Shown in pieces: positions 45,763 through 54,843 of a stretch of DNA of 64,000 nt (position 1 is the stretch's first letter; every line of letters starts with the position of its first letter). The DNA comes from 2-12-FULL-35-15 sp036386835 (lineage in GTDB: Bacteria > Bacteroidota > Bacteroidia > 2-12-FULL-35-15): assembly GCA_036386835.1 (NCBI GenBank), contig DASVUX010000011.1:62001-126000 (forward strand). The letters run 5' to 3'. Under the pieces are notes generated by a model. The model had not been told where the DNA came from. It was given only the letters and a program-made list of their open reading frames with translations, and did not search any database. The translations under genes and the position numbers were made by a program.

Positions 45763-46338
45763 CTATTTTTCGTAGAAATGCATTTCTTTCATGTATTCCC
45801 ATACACTTGCAGGAACAAAATAGCGGACATCCTTCTTTTCTTTTATCGCATTCCGGATCATGGTGGAAGATAATTCGATCTGCGGTGCATTTACCTTTTT
45901 AATCTGCGCATGAGCAGACAAATCCGTTCCGGGAGTGCCATGCCGCGGATACACATAAATCTCATGGTACTTCAGGATCTCCTCATAATTCTTCCACTTA
46001 TGAAAAGTAGAAAGATTGTCCTCACCCATGATCAGGACAAAGTTATTTTCAGGATACTTCTCTTTTAAATGGGCAAGCGTGTTAACCGTATAGGATGGCT
46101 GCGGTAATTTAAATTCGGCATCACTGGCTTTTAAACGCGGATTATCTTCAACCGCTGCCTGCACCATTTGTAAACGGTGCCGTTCATGGAGCAATGAACT
46201 TTTATTTTTAAGAGGGTTGTGGGGAGAAATAACGAACCATACTTTATCGAGGTCGGTGAATTCAAGCATATAATTGGCCAGCACCATGTGGCCGACATGG
46301 ATGGGGTTGAAAGAACCGAAAAACAAACCAACCTTCAT
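45763..46338 (-). CDS. nadD: Nicotinate-nucleotide adenylyltransferase
   Basis: A 191-aa nucleotidyltransferase that makes deamido-NAD from nicotinate mononucleotide and ATP. The HIGH-type motif is GLFFGSFNPIHVGHM (residues 4-18), and the second motif is LSSTMIRNAIK. Length and order are normal. A repeated 34-base element touching the start codon (46341-46374) is shared with the dCMP deaminase gene. It lies upstream of DUF502. Confidence 0.95.
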   Translation of the reverse strand: MKVGLFFGSFNPIHVGHMVLANYMLEFTDLDKVWFVISPHNPLKNKSSLLHERHRLQMVQAAVEDNPRLKASDAEFKLPQPSYTVNTLAHLKEKYPENNFVLIMGEDNLSTFHKWKNYEEILKYHEIYVYPRHGTPGTDLSAHAQIKKVNAPQIELSSTMIRNAIKEKKDVRYFVPASVWEYMKEMHFYEK

Positions 46339-46340
46339 GA

Positions 46341-46374
46341 TACGGATAACGAATTTGTTACGAATTTACGAATC
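46341..46374 (-). repeat. CGAATTTACGAATC element upstream of nadD
   Basis: Plus-strand TACGGATAACGAAT, a 6-base spacer, then CGAATTTACGAATC, ending 2 bases from the nadD start codon. A near-identical copy lies at the same position before the dCMP deaminase gene (50249-50282). Confidence 0.6.
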
Positions 46375-46464
46375 CTGATGCGGGTAAAACATAAATAAAC
46401 TAATTTACCAATCTCTCCTTTTTTTTGAGACAGTTTCGTGAATCTGAAATATGACATTTGAAAT

Positions 46465-46863
46465 TTATTTCAACCACATAAACACCTTTGGGTTGTTCTC
46501 AAACTCTTCTATGTCTTTAGTGCAAAGTATCGCTATAAAATCGAGCATCGGCAGCAAGCCGAAACAACCTCCGAATGTTGCCACATATACAACCGGGATC
46601 CAGGGTTTTGATCCGAGCATAACACGGTGCGCACCCATGAAGCCAAACGGGAAAGGAAATGCAAGCATAGCTGAAATGAGCTTTTTGCGTTTTGCTTCAT
46701 CGAACCCTTTTAACGACCTGATATTTTCCATCGATTTGAACCTGTCGGGAAACTGGTGATGTCTGTTTCCTGTAGTATCGGATGCGATCATAAAAAAACG
46801 CGGTGAAGAAATGCCTTCCATGGCGAATACCATCATCAGCAATACAAAAAAGGCTTTTTTCAT
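46465..46863 (-). CDS. TM2-domain membrane protein
   Basis: A 132-aa protein with an N-terminal signal-like helix (KKAFFVLLMMVFAMEG) and a C-terminal TM2 domain: two hydrophobic helices joined by a short loop, with FPFGFMGAHRVMLGSKPWIP and FGGCFGLLPMLDFIAIL. TM2 proteins are small membrane proteins of unclear function. It lies 45 bases downstream of superoxide dismutase, separated by a terminator. Confidence 0.83.
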   Translation of the reverse strand: MKKAFFVLLMMVFAMEGISSPRFFMIASDTTGNRHHQFPDRFKSMENIRSLKGFDEAKRKKLISAMLAFPFPFGFMGAHRVMLGSKPWIPVVYVATFGGCFGLLPMLDFIAILCTKDIEEFENNPKVFMWLK

Positions 46864-46877
46864 GGTATTGATAAAGA

Positions 46878-46901
46878 ACGCCCCCGCTTGTGCGGGGGCG
46901 T
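46878..46901 (-). terminator. Intrinsic terminator after superoxide dismutase
   Basis: The GC-rich 10-bp stem ACGCCCCCGC / GCGGGGGCGT has a 4-base loop, followed on the minus strand by TTCTTTAT. It lies 7 bases after the sod stop codon, before the TM2 gene. Confidence 0.82.
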
Positions 46902-46908
46902 AAGGAAT

Positions 46909-47514
46909 TTATTTTGCAGCGCTGAAGCGTTTTGCGACTTCTGCCCAGTTGATCACGTTCCAGAAAGCGGTAACGTAATCAGGTCTCCTGTTCTGGTAGT
47001 TCAGGTAATACGCATGCTCCCAAACATCAATACCGAGGATTGGCGTACCTTTTACCTCAGCAACATCCATTAAAGGATTGTCCTGGTTTGGAGTTGACGA
47101 CACAGCAAGCTTGCCATCCGTAACGATCAGCCATGCCCAGCCGGAACCGAAGCGTGTGGCAGCCGCAGCTGCAAACTGTGTTTTGAATTCTGCAAATGAG
47201 CCGAAAGCGCTGTTAATTGCCGCAGCAAGGTCGCCTGAAGGTTCTCCGCCCGCATTAGGTGCCATGATTGTCCAGAACAAGGAGTGGTTAAAGTGGCCGC
47301 CACCGTTATTACGAACAGGCATCGGGTATTTGGAGATGTTTTTGCAAATCTCTTCAATGCTCAGTTTTTCAGCATCGGTTCCTGCAATTGCAGCGTTCAG
47401 GTTTGTAACATACGCCTGGTGATGTTTGCCATGGTGGATCTCCATCGTTTTAGCGTCAACATGAGGCTCCAGGGCGTTGGCAGCGTAAGGTAATTTTGGT
47501 AATTCGAATGCCAT
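46909..47514 (-). CDS. sodA: Fe/Mn superoxide dismutase
   Basis: A 201-aa enzyme of normal length that converts superoxide to oxygen and peroxide. Metal ligands are visible: H27 region (MEIHHGKHH), the NHSLFW block, and D and H in GIDVWEHAYYL near the C-terminus. FGSGWAWL and YVTAFWNVINW are family signatures. Iron and manganese forms cannot be separated safely by eye; the sodA/sodB choice is tentative. A TACCTTTG -7 box lies about 46 bases upstream. Confidence 0.95.
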   Translation of the reverse strand: MAFELPKLPYAANALEPHVDAKTMEIHHGKHHQAYVTNLNAAIAGTDAEKLSIEEICKNISKYPMPVRNNGGGHFNHSLFWTIMAPNAGGEPSGDLAAAINSAFGSFAEFKTQFAAAAATRFGSGWAWLIVTDGKLAVSSTPNQDNPLMDVAEVKGTPILGIDVWEHAYYLNYQNRRPDYVTAFWNVINWAEVAKRFSAAK

Positions 47515-47559
47515 ATATGATTTCTTTTTAAAGGGTTAATAAATAGAAAAATTATCATT

Positions 47560-47567
47560 CAAAGGTA
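47560..47567 (-). promoter_or_regulatory. Putative -7 box (TACCTTTG) for superoxide dismutase
   Basis: TACCTTTG on the minus strand fits TAnnTTTG; a TTTCC at about -21 from it is a weak -33 match. The rest of 47568-47730 holds nothing I recognise apart from the next promoter. Confidence 0.5.
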
Positions 47568-47730
47568 TGTATTTTTTGAGCGGCCGGAAATATAAAATCA
47601 TTAAAAATCAATTGCTTTTCTAAAAAACGTCAGCCCTAAGCACTCTCCAAAGGAGAGAGGAACAAGGACAATTTTCAGGGTTTTCAACATTAGGGTGTTT
47701 AAATAAAACCCTTACAAACTGATTCCCAGG

Positions 47731-47760
47731 TTTGTTGATATGTGTTTTTAATTACCTTTG
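47731..47760 (+). promoter_or_regulatory. Bacteroidota-type promoter for the small lipoprotein gene
   Basis: TTTG (47731-47734), 18-base spacer, TACCTTTG (47753-47760). Both boxes match consensus. The ATG at 47798 follows after about 30 bases, which excludes the longer in-frame start at 47732 that lies within the promoter. Confidence 0.7.
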
Positions 47761-47797
47761 CACGCAGATACTAGTACTAACCCAAACAAACAAACAA

Positions 47798-48025
47798 ATG
47801 AAAAAATTATTTACTTTAATGTTAGTTGCAGGCGGAATGAGCCTTGTAGCTTGCGGACCTAGCGCTGAGGAAAAAGCGAAAATGGAAGCTGATGCAAAAG
47901 CGAAAATGGACTCTTTATTCAATGCTGCAAGCCAGTCAATGACTACTGATACAACAGCTGCTGCTCCTGCAACAACTGATTCAACTGCTACAGCTCCTGC
48001 AACAACAACAGAAGAGCACCACTAG
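47798..48025 (+). CDS. Small Thr/Ala-rich lipoprotein
   Basis: A 75-aa lipoprotein starting at the ATG 47798 (MKKLFTLMLVAGGMSLVAC, Cys19). The mature part has a short charged helix (EEKAKMEADAKAKMDSLFN) and then a low-complexity Thr/Ala/Pro tail ending in EEHH. Such short lipoproteins are common in Bacteroidota and have no known role. It has a strong promoter and its own terminator, so it is probably well expressed as a single gene. Confidence 0.75.
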   Translation: MKKLFTLMLVAGGMSLVACGPSAEEKAKMEADAKAKMDSLFNAASQSMTTDTTAAAPATTDSTATAPATTTEEHH

Positions 48026-48049
48026 TCTGAACTTTCAGATATAAAAAAG

Positions 48050-48071
48050 AACCCTTCCACACGGAAGGGTT
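48050..48071. terminator. Intrinsic terminator, probably bidirectional
   Basis: AACCCTTCC / GGAAGGGTT stem with an ACAC loop, followed by T residues on the plus strand and preceded by an A run. It lies between the lipoprotein gene and the end of the S41 protease gene. Confidence 0.85.
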
Positions 48072-48073
48072 TT

Positions 48074-49687
48074 TTATTTCACCAGCTCCAGCGCTTTCTT
48101 CAATACATTGTCCTGCACCTGGAAAACAGGATAGAAGCCTTCATTGTTCCAGATATTGCGGGCGATCAGCGCTTTTAGCTGATTCTTGATGATGCTTTCG
48201 GATTGTTTGATCTGCTGGTCATTTCGTTTCACACCATTCTTCTCAGCATACTTAATGAATTGCTCCATGATGTCGGAGGTGATCACAAAGCTGTCTTTGT
48301 ACTTTTCAATCGTTTTGTATCCGCGGATCTTTAATCGTTCCTTATCTGCATAAGCATACGCGAAGTCGTTGACCAATCCGTTGAAGAGAACTTCCGTCAG
48401 GTAATGAGAACGGCCGGAAGTATCGAGAGGCACGAACACATCGGGTGTTATTCCGCCACCGCCATAAACGATCCGCCCGGATAAGGTTTTGTATTTAAGG
48501 GAATCTGCAAACTTGATGCTGTCAGCATTTTCCAGCTCACCGGTTTTATACCGGTCATATTCCTCCAGATAATAATCTTCTATGTCACCGTTGTATGGTT
48601 TTTGAATACAGCGGCCTGAAGGTGTATAATAACGTGCAATTGTTAATCTCATTGCCGATCCGTCACTGAATTCGCTTTGCTCCTGCACGAGCCCTTTACC
48701 AAATGAACGTCTGCCAACAATAGTTGCGCGGTCATTGTCCTGAAGCGCCCCCGCAAGGATCTCACTCGCGGAAGCGGAACCGTCATCGATCAGCACAACG
48801 AGCTTTCCTGTTTCAAAATCACCTTTACCGGTTGCCTTGTAGTCCTTACGAGGACGTGCTTTTCCTTCTGTGTATAAAATGCCCTTTCCTTCATCGAGGA
48901 ACTCATCTGCAATGCTTGTTGCGGTGTTCAGGTATCCGCCACCGTTCCCGCGAAGATCAATCACAAGGCTCTGCATTCCCTGCCCCTTCAGCTTTTCGAA
49001 AGCTTCGAGGTATTCGTTATAAGTGGTCGCAGCAAACCGCGCAATCTTTATATAACCTGTTGCGGGTGTCAGCATGTAAGCTACATCAACACTGTAAATG
49101 GGGATAGTACCCCGGGTAATTGTAAATTCAAGCAGTTTGCTTTTTCCTTTACGCAAAACGGTGACTTTAACCTTTGTACCACCTTCCCCTTTCAGCTTTT
49201 CCATCACCTGCTTATTCGTGATCTTTATGGCTGCCACGGGCTTGCCATCCACTTTCACGATCCTGTCACCTGCTTCAATTCCTACCGCTTCTGCGGGTCC
49301 GCCTACGATAGCATCGATGACGCGGATGGTATCGTCAACAATATTGAACTCCACCCCGATCCCTTCAAAATTTCCCTGGAGCGGCTCATTGTTGGCAGCA
49401 AGCTCATCTGCGGTGATGTAGCTGGAATGCGGGTCAAGTGTGTGGAGCATCGCAGTGATCGTATTCTCAACGAGCTTTTTCTGGTCGATCGTGTCCACAT
49501 ATTCATGATCAATGTACTTCAGGATCTCTTCGATCTTGTTGAACCGTTCCGCAGTATTCACATTGATGGTGCCGATGTTCCCGCCAAGGTTAAAAGTACT
49601 TCCGATAAAAATCCCAAGAATAAGTATGAGGGCGAAAAAAATAGGGAGATAGATATAAAATTTAGGACGGTTCATTTCAGTTGGCAA
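48074..49687 (-). CDS. S41-family carboxyl-terminal processing protease
   Basis: A 537-aa exported protease with an N-terminal membrane helix (PIFFALILILGIFIGST) and no cleavage site, so it is probably anchored in the inner membrane facing the periplasm. A PDZ domain (about 85-170: GIGVEFNIVDDTIRVIDAIVG region) precedes the tail-specific protease domain with DDGSASASEIL (catalytic Ser) and SFGKGLVQ (catalytic Lys). A C-terminal helical region completes it. Ctp/Prc proteases cleave C-termini of periplasmic proteins. It follows the dCMP deaminase gene by 94 bases. Confidence 0.93.
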   Translation of the reverse strand: MPTEMNRPKFYIYLPIFFALILILGIFIGSTFNLGGNIGTINVNTAERFNKIEEILKYIDHEYVDTIDQKKLVENTITAMLHTLDPHSSYITADELAANNEPLQGNFEGIGVEFNIVDDTIRVIDAIVGGPAEAVGIEAGDRIVKVDGKPVAAIKITNKQVMEKLKGEGGTKVKVTVLRKGKSKLLEFTITRGTIPIYSVDVAYMLTPATGYIKIARFAATTYNEYLEAFEKLKGQGMQSLVIDLRGNGGGYLNTATSIADEFLDEGKGILYTEGKARPRKDYKATGKGDFETGKLVVLIDDGSASASEILAGALQDNDRATIVGRRSFGKGLVQEQSEFSDGSAMRLTIARYYTPSGRCIQKPYNGDIEDYYLEEYDRYKTGELENADSIKFADSLKYKTLSGRIVYGGGGITPDVFVPLDTSGRSHYLTEVLFNGLVNDFAYAYADKERLKIRGYKTIEKYKDSFVITSDIMEQFIKYAEKNGVKRNDQQIKQSESIIKNQLKALIARNIWNNEGFYPVFQVQDNVLKKALELVK

Positions 49688-49750
49688 TTAGCAGTTTGCA
49701 CAGGCAATTAAAACAGTTGGCAATTCTTTCGTTGAGCCTTATGCTTATTG

Positions 49751-49758
49751 CAAAGATA
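49751..49758 (-). promoter_or_regulatory. Putative -7 box (TATCTTTG) for the S41 protease
   Basis: TATCTTTG on the minus strand, about 63 bases before the ATG at 49687. The -33 region lacks a clear TTG. Confidence 0.4.
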
Positions 49759-49781
49759 CAAAATTCGAAAGGGAAATAGAA

Positions 49782-50249
49782 TTATATAGCAGGAGATGCT
49801 TTTTTATACTGCTCTACCGTAACTCCGAACTTTCTAAGAAAATCAACACCTTCATCACTTTTCAGGCCTTTAAAATCGGCATAGGAATTTGTGAAGATCA
49901 CTCTTTTTATTCCCGTGGTATAGATTACCCTTGCACATGCGATACAGGGGGAAAGCGTAACGTATAAAGTGGAGCCTTCAATGGAGACATTGTTCTTTGA
50001 AGCATAAAGGATGGCATTCTGCTCGGCATGCAAGGCAAGTGAGCAGCTTCCTTTACTGTCGCGCGGGCAGCCTTCCTGTGGCCATTCTATGTCACAGTTA
50101 TGCGTTCCTGCAGGCGGGCCGTTATAGCCAAGGGAAACAATGCGTGTATCTTTGGTAAGTACCGCGCCAACCTGCGCTTTTACGCAATGTGAACGTCTGG
50201 CGAGATTTTCGGCCAGGTCCATGTAAATATCATCAAAGCTGGGTTTCAT
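49782..50249 (-). CDS. dCMP deaminase / ComEB-like cytidine deaminase-fold protein
   Basis: A 155-aa zinc deaminase. The zinc and catalytic residues are H74 and E76 in LHAEQNAI and C102 and C105 in PCIACA. The N-terminal NCDIEWPQEGCPRD segment is typical of dCMP deaminases, which supply dUMP for thymidylate synthesis. It is also called ComEB in some annotations, without a proven role in competence. It is upstream of the S41 protease, and the dispersed CGAATTTACGAATC element touches its start. Confidence 0.92.
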   Translation of the reverse strand: MKPSFDDIYMDLAENLARRSHCVKAQVGAVLTKDTRIVSLGYNGPPAGTHNCDIEWPQEGCPRDSKGSCSLALHAEQNAILYASKNNVSIEGSTLYVTLSPCIACARVIYTTGIKRVIFTNSYADFKGLKSDEGVDFLRKFGVTVEQYKKASPAI

Positions 50250-50282
50250 ACGGATAGCGAATAAATGCGAATTTACGAATCT
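50249..50282 (-). repeat. CGAATTTACGAATC element upstream of dCMP deaminase
   Basis: TACGGATAGCGAAT, a 5-base spacer, then CGAATTTACGAATC. It matches the element before nadD (46341-46374) in nearly all positions and overlaps the same place, directly at the start codon. Confidence 0.6.
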
Positions 50283-50370
50283 GTGTTTGTTTATATAACA
50301 CTTATCGGGAGGGCGAAATTACGAATTATTTACTGAGAAGGACCTTATTCGTTGGAACTTCGCATAGGTA

Positions 50371-50400
50371 AGATCCTCCGCTGCGGTCGGAATGACATTT
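50371..50400. repeat. Copy of a dispersed CCTCCGCTGCGGTCGGAATGAC repeat
   Basis: AGATCCTCCGCTGCGGTCGG then AATGACA. It resembles the second repeat type in the panC-downstream cluster and lies between the DnaQ-GIY-YIG and dCMP deaminase genes. Confidence 0.45.
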
Positions 50401-50442
50401 TGCACGCGTTTAAAGTAATAAGATGACCGAAGGCTCTTCAAA

Positions 50443-51819
50443 TTAAAACGGGAATACCCTTTTATGCATGCTCCCCTTTTGCTTCATCCAGCCTTTAATC
50501 AGGTCATTTGAATCGGGATGGCCATACGATCTTTTCACCATGTCTTTCAGATCAGCGGGAGAGCTCACAGGATCGGCAGCATCGAAGAAGCCATAGCCAC
50601 TGTATTTACCTTCCTGTACAAGTACAACAGATCGCTCTTCCGCATTCCTGCCTTTATCGAGAAGAACGAAATTAGTATGCTCAAATATATATCTGTCAAG
50701 AATCTTCTGTGCCCTTTTATTATAATAATTCACCTCTTCATCACCTGCGCAAATGCCATTGCATTTTTTTATCTGGTGGTTGAAACATACGGAACCATCT
50801 TCTGTTAACCCGCAATAACGCAAACATAGCTCGTATTCATCGATCCAGTTTTCAATCCGCTCCCTTGCCGTTGAGTAGGTGGTGAAGGTCAATAGCGTAT
50901 TCTCAGCCTCATCCGGCTGCACAATCTTAAAATTAATGATGTTATTCTTATCCCTGAACCAGTCGATCGCGTGTGTAAATTCAGCTGATTTGCGTACACG
51001 ATTATACTTAGGCTTGTGCTTTTTGATCTCTTCCGATTCAAGTAATACCGCAATCAGGTCACTGCCGGTAAGCACCCAATCTACATTGTACAGTTCATGC
51101 AGCATCTGCTTTCCCTTTTTATCATCACTGTTAAAATGACTGATGGCACGGTTGTACATATTCACACTTTTGCCGATGTAAATGATGTTCCCTTCTTTAT
51201 CCAGGAAATAATAAACACCGCACTCTTCAGGGATTTTATTAAGTATATACTGCTTGATCTTATCGATCCTGCGCACCATGATCTCTGCAGCACCCATGTT
51301 TTTGTACTGGGGATGTGCGGCTTTGAGTCTTAACAACAGATCGAGGAGTTCAGCTGTTGCAAGTGCATCGCCTTCTGCACGGTGGCGGTTCTCGATGTGA
51401 ATATTCAATCCTGCGCACAAATTACCCAGGCTGTATGACAATCTTCCCGGCATTAATTTCCGGCTGAGCTTTACTGTGCAGAGTGTTTCACGTTTGAACT
51501 TCGCACCGAGACTTGCAAATTCTTCCCTGATGAAATTATAATCGAATGATGCGTTATGAGCTACAAAGATCCGGCCTTCTGTCATTTCCATGATCTTTTT
51601 TGCCACTTCGTGGAATGCGGGAGCGTCCTGAACCATCTCATTGGTGATCCCCGTGATCTTCGTGTACATCGGTGAAATGTAGCAGCCAGGATTAATGAGC
51701 GTGCTGAATTTATCCACAACAACAAGGCCGTCATGAATGATGATCGCGATCTCAATGATGCGTCCTTTCGGGTAAATGAACTTCCCCCCGCAGGTCTCTA
51801 TGTCAACAATAGCAAACAT
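50443..51819 (-). CDS. DnaQ-type exonuclease fused to UvrC-like GIY-YIG nuclease domain
   Basis: A 458-aa two-nuclease fusion. Residues 1-165 form a DEDDh 3'-5' exonuclease (D6, E8 in VDIETCGG; D93 in HNASFDYNF; HRAEGDA with H147 and D151). Residues about 195-275 are the UvrC N-terminal GIY-YIG domain (GVYYF at 201, YIGKS at 214, and ESEEIKKHKPKYNR). A cysteine cluster near residues 340-370 (CLRYCGL ... KKCNGICAG) resembles the UvrC iron-sulfur/zinc region. The RNase-H-like second nuclease of UvrC is absent, as in Cho-like and actinobacterial DnaQ-UvrC fusions. It lies 21 bases after the DnaE-like gene, so it probably works in repair with it. Confidence 0.88.
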   Translation of the reverse strand: MFAIVDIETCGGKFIYPKGRIIEIAIIIHDGLVVVDKFSTLINPGCYISPMYTKITGITNEMVQDAPAFHEVAKKIMEMTEGRIFVAHNASFDYNFIREEFASLGAKFKRETLCTVKLSRKLMPGRLSYSLGNLCAGLNIHIENRHRAEGDALATAELLDLLLRLKAAHPQYKNMGAAEIMVRRIDKIKQYILNKIPEECGVYYFLDKEGNIIYIGKSVNMYNRAISHFNSDDKKGKQMLHELYNVDWVLTGSDLIAVLLESEEIKKHKPKYNRVRKSAEFTHAIDWFRDKNNIINFKIVQPDEAENTLLTFTTYSTARERIENWIDEYELCLRYCGLTEDGSVCFNHQIKKCNGICAGDEEVNYYNKRAQKILDRYIFEHTNFVLLDKGRNAEERSVVLVQEGKYSGYGFFDAADPVSSPADLKDMVKRSYGHPDSNDLIKGWMKQKGSMHKRVFPF

Positions 51820-51840
51820 TCCAGTATAAATTTACGATTC

Positions 51841-54800
51841 TTATTCTACAATTTCGGGTTTGTTCATTACTATTTCTTCACGGTTGAGCACCGGCAAACG
51901 CTTCATGCTGCTGACTTCCAGCGTCAGGAAATCATACTCTTCCGTTACCTTCCCGGTAAGCAGGTAACATCCCGGTCCGGTGAACGGACTTGTTTTCAGG
52001 GCAGGAGGAAAATGCACCGTATCAATCCAATAGCCATCCACGTCAAGGAAAGTACCGAAACACATGCGTTCCCCTTTGGAAGTGGAAGTGGGTTTTGTAG
52101 TAACGAGATAGCCGGGAATGGTAAGAGTTTCACCAATGAATTGTTTCATGTCTTCTGCCTTCATGTCGATCACAAGCGTATCACGGAGCAGATCAAAAGC
52201 AGAACACAAGGTAAAACCAAAAAGCTCCTGGTCATCAAATGCGTCATCAAGCCATGAATCGGTGAACTTCGGCAGCTGCCAGTTCCGTGGCTCGACCTCA
52301 AATAATTCGTTGACAGCATCTTTCTTTTTGAGCGGGTTGATCAGGGAATGAATCTCCCACAACAATTCCTTTTTATTCCTTCCTGTAAATTGGAATGCAC
52401 CAGCGCGGATCAGCAGACGCATTTGTTCGATGGAAAGCGGAACACGTTTTACAAAATCACGTAAATTGATAAAATTCCCATTAAGAGACCGTTCATTCAT
52501 GATAGCTATACATGCCTGCTGTTCCAGCTCTCCTATCATGTTAAGTCCTAAGTAGATCGTTTCTCCTTTGATCTCACATAACTCAGTGCTGTTATTGATG
52601 CATGGCCGTTTGATCGTGGCTCCATGCATGCGTGCTTCGTGCACATAGATCTCTTTACGATAAAATCCACCGCCATTGTTGAGGGTTGCCACCATGTATT
52701 CAAGCGGATAGTATGCTTTCAGGTAAAGCGCCTGGTAGCTTTCCACGGCATAGCTTGCAGAATGGCCTTTGGAGAATGCAAAATTTGCAAAGCTTTCGAT
52801 CTGCGTCCAGGTTTCGGCCACAACTCTCTCATTATGGTTTAAGGCTTTGCAGTTATTAAAGAATTTCTCACGTACCCTCCAGAATTCGTTCCTCTGCTTG
52901 AACTTCCATGACATTCCTCTTCGCAAATGATCGGCCTCTTCCAGCGACAGGCCTGCAAATACATGTGCTACTTTGATAACATCCTCCTGGTAGACCATCA
53001 CACCATACGTTTCTTTCATCAGGTCGTACAGTTCCGGAAGTTTTTCCCGGGCTTTTTCCCGTACTTCTTCATCCCGGAAGCGGACAATATACTCCCGCAT
53101 CATCCCGCTTTTGGCCACACCGGGGCGGATGATGGAACTTGCAGCAACCAGGCTTAAATAAGTTTCAGCCCGGAGTTTGGCCAGCAGCATACGCATGGCC
53201 GGAGATTCCACATAAAAACACCCGATAGCTTTGGCGGCACTCAGCAACTTCTTTACTCTTTTATCTTCCTTGAATTTTTTTATGTCGTGAATATCAATTT
53301 CATCTCCTTTATTCTCCCGGATGATCGTGAGGGAATCTTTTATTTTTCCTAATCCGCGCTGGCTGAGAATATCAAATTTATACAACCCGATGTCTTCCGC
53401 TTCCAGCATGCTAAACTGTGTTGTAGCATACCCTTTGGGAGGGAGATTGGTAGCGCAATAAGCGTGTATCGGCTCCTGGGATATGATAATCCCGCTGGAA
53501 TGGATGCTGAGATGGCTTGGAAACCCTTTTAGAACGCTTGCATACCGCAGAACAAGTTTTCCGAGTTTATCTGTTGCAGACTGTTCATCAGTTAAGGATT
53601 GCAGCTTGTCAATTTCTCCCGGCGGCAGCCCGAAAACCTTCCCCAATTCGCGCACTACAGCATCGTGCTGGAAGGTATTATAGGCTCCCATTAAAGCCGT
53701 CCGATGATTTGGCTTCCCGGTTTTATCTCTCCCGAAATGATCGAAAATATAGCGTGTGATATCATCACGGTCTGTCCATGAGAAATCAATATCAAAGTCT
53801 GGAGCATTCGCCCTGTACAGGTTAATAAAACGTTCAAAATACAGGTCCAGCTCAATCGGATCCACATCAGTAATCCTTAAAAGGTACGCAAGCAGGCTGT
53901 TGGCACCGCTTCCCCGCCCCACATGATAATATCCTTTGTGCTCTGCATATCTTACGATGTCCATATTGATAAGGAAATAAGAAGCGAAATTCATCTGCGC
54001 GATCACCTCTATTTCTTTTTCCATTCGTGCAAGAACAATCTCGGATGGCGTTCCGAAACGGTATATCAGCCCTTCCTCACATTCCTTTCTTAAAAGCGCA
54101 AGATCACCTTCTTTTGTGCCTGTATAATGTTGAAGGTTCTTATGTGCTTCCTTACCATACGTAAATACTATTCCGCATTCTTTGAGAATATGCTCTGTAT
54201 TGGAAATAAGCTTCGGATAAAAAGCATAAGCAGCATACATCTCCTGTCGTGACAACATCCTCTCACCAGGTTCTGCCTGTTCTTTCACTGATAATTTACT
54301 CAACAAGTTGTTTGTGCCGATCGCTCTCAGCAGCCGGTGCGCGTTAAAGTGAAGTTTTCCCGGAAATGTGAGCGCCTGCAATGCCACCAGTTTTTTTTCC
54401 TGGTGCCGTGCAGGCAGGAATTGCAGCTGCAGAAGATCTTTAATTGCAATGCCTACATATTCATTATCCCTGAGCTCCCAGCCTTTGTAGCTCATTGCCG
54501 GATAAACCACAAAAGCATTCTTGAACCAGGGAGCTTCATTTCCAAACTCTTCCCCGCTGTGCAGGTGAGCTGAGAGATGTTCGTTCAATTCGCGGAAACC
54601 TTCGTTATTCATCGCTATCCCCACATATTTCTGTTCAATTCCATTTCTGAAATCGATACCGAGGATAGGTTTCAGCCCATAGTCATTTTTGGCGAGGCGG
54701 ACAACATCCAGGCAGGCAGAAGTGTTATTAATATCGGTAAGTACGAAAGATGAGTATCCCTTCTGCTTTATTTCAAGGAGGAGGTCTTTAGGAGCATACG

Positions 54801-54843
54801 TTCCGTAACAAAAGCTGTAATATGTATGGCAGTTGAGCAGCAT
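51841..54843 (-). CDS. DNA polymerase III alpha-type polymerase (ImuC/DnaE2-like)
   Basis: A 1000-aa C-family DNA polymerase, shorter than replicative DnaE (about 1160). An N-terminal PHP domain (LLNCHTYYSFCYGTYAPKDLL) is followed by the polymerase palm with the catalytic Asp motif PDFDIDF (D349, D351, D353), the thumb and fingers (VGRGSGANSLLAYLL; YQEDVIKVAHVFAGL), a helix-hairpin-helix region (NFINLRDFVKRV), and a C-terminal OB fold (LTIPGYLVTTKP). The size and the neighbouring dinB gene favour an error-prone ImuC/DnaE2-like role over bulk replication. I cannot exclude a replicative function without seeing the rest of the genome. It precedes the DnaQ-GIY-YIG fusion. Confidence 0.87.
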   Translation of the reverse strand: MLLNCHTYYSFCYGTYAPKDLLLEIKQKGYSSFVLTDINNTSACLDVVRLAKNDYGLKPILGIDFRNGIEQKYVGIAMNNEGFRELNEHLSAHLHSGEEFGNEAPWFKNAFVVYPAMSYKGWELRDNEYVGIAIKDLLQLQFLPARHQEKKLVALQALTFPGKLHFNAHRLLRAIGTNNLLSKLSVKEQAEPGERMLSRQEMYAAYAFYPKLISNTEHILKECGIVFTYGKEAHKNLQHYTGTKEGDLALLRKECEEGLIYRFGTPSEIVLARMEKEIEVIAQMNFASYFLINMDIVRYAEHKGYYHVGRGSGANSLLAYLLRITDVDPIELDLYFERFINLYRANAPDFDIDFSWTDRDDITRYIFDHFGRDKTGKPNHRTALMGAYNTFQHDAVVRELGKVFGLPPGEIDKLQSLTDEQSATDKLGKLVLRYASVLKGFPSHLSIHSSGIIISQEPIHAYCATNLPPKGYATTQFSMLEAEDIGLYKFDILSQRGLGKIKDSLTIIRENKGDEIDIHDIKKFKEDKRVKKLLSAAKAIGCFYVESPAMRMLLAKLRAETYLSLVAASSIIRPGVAKSGMMREYIVRFRDEEVREKAREKLPELYDLMKETYGVMVYQEDVIKVAHVFAGLSLEEADHLRRGMSWKFKQRNEFWRVREKFFNNCKALNHNERVVAETWTQIESFANFAFSKGHSASYAVESYQALYLKAYYPLEYMVATLNNGGGFYRKEIYVHEARMHGATIKRPCINNSTELCEIKGETIYLGLNMIGELEQQACIAIMNERSLNGNFINLRDFVKRVPLSIEQMRLLIRAGAFQFTGRNKKELLWEIHSLINPLKKKDAVNELFEVEPRNWQLPKFTDSWLDDAFDDQELFGFTLCSAFDLLRDTLVIDMKAEDMKQFIGETLTIPGYLVTTKPTSTSKGERMCFGTFLDVDGYWIDTVHFPPALKTSPFTGPGCYLLTGKVTEEYDFLTLEVSSMKRLPVLNREEIVMNKPEIVE

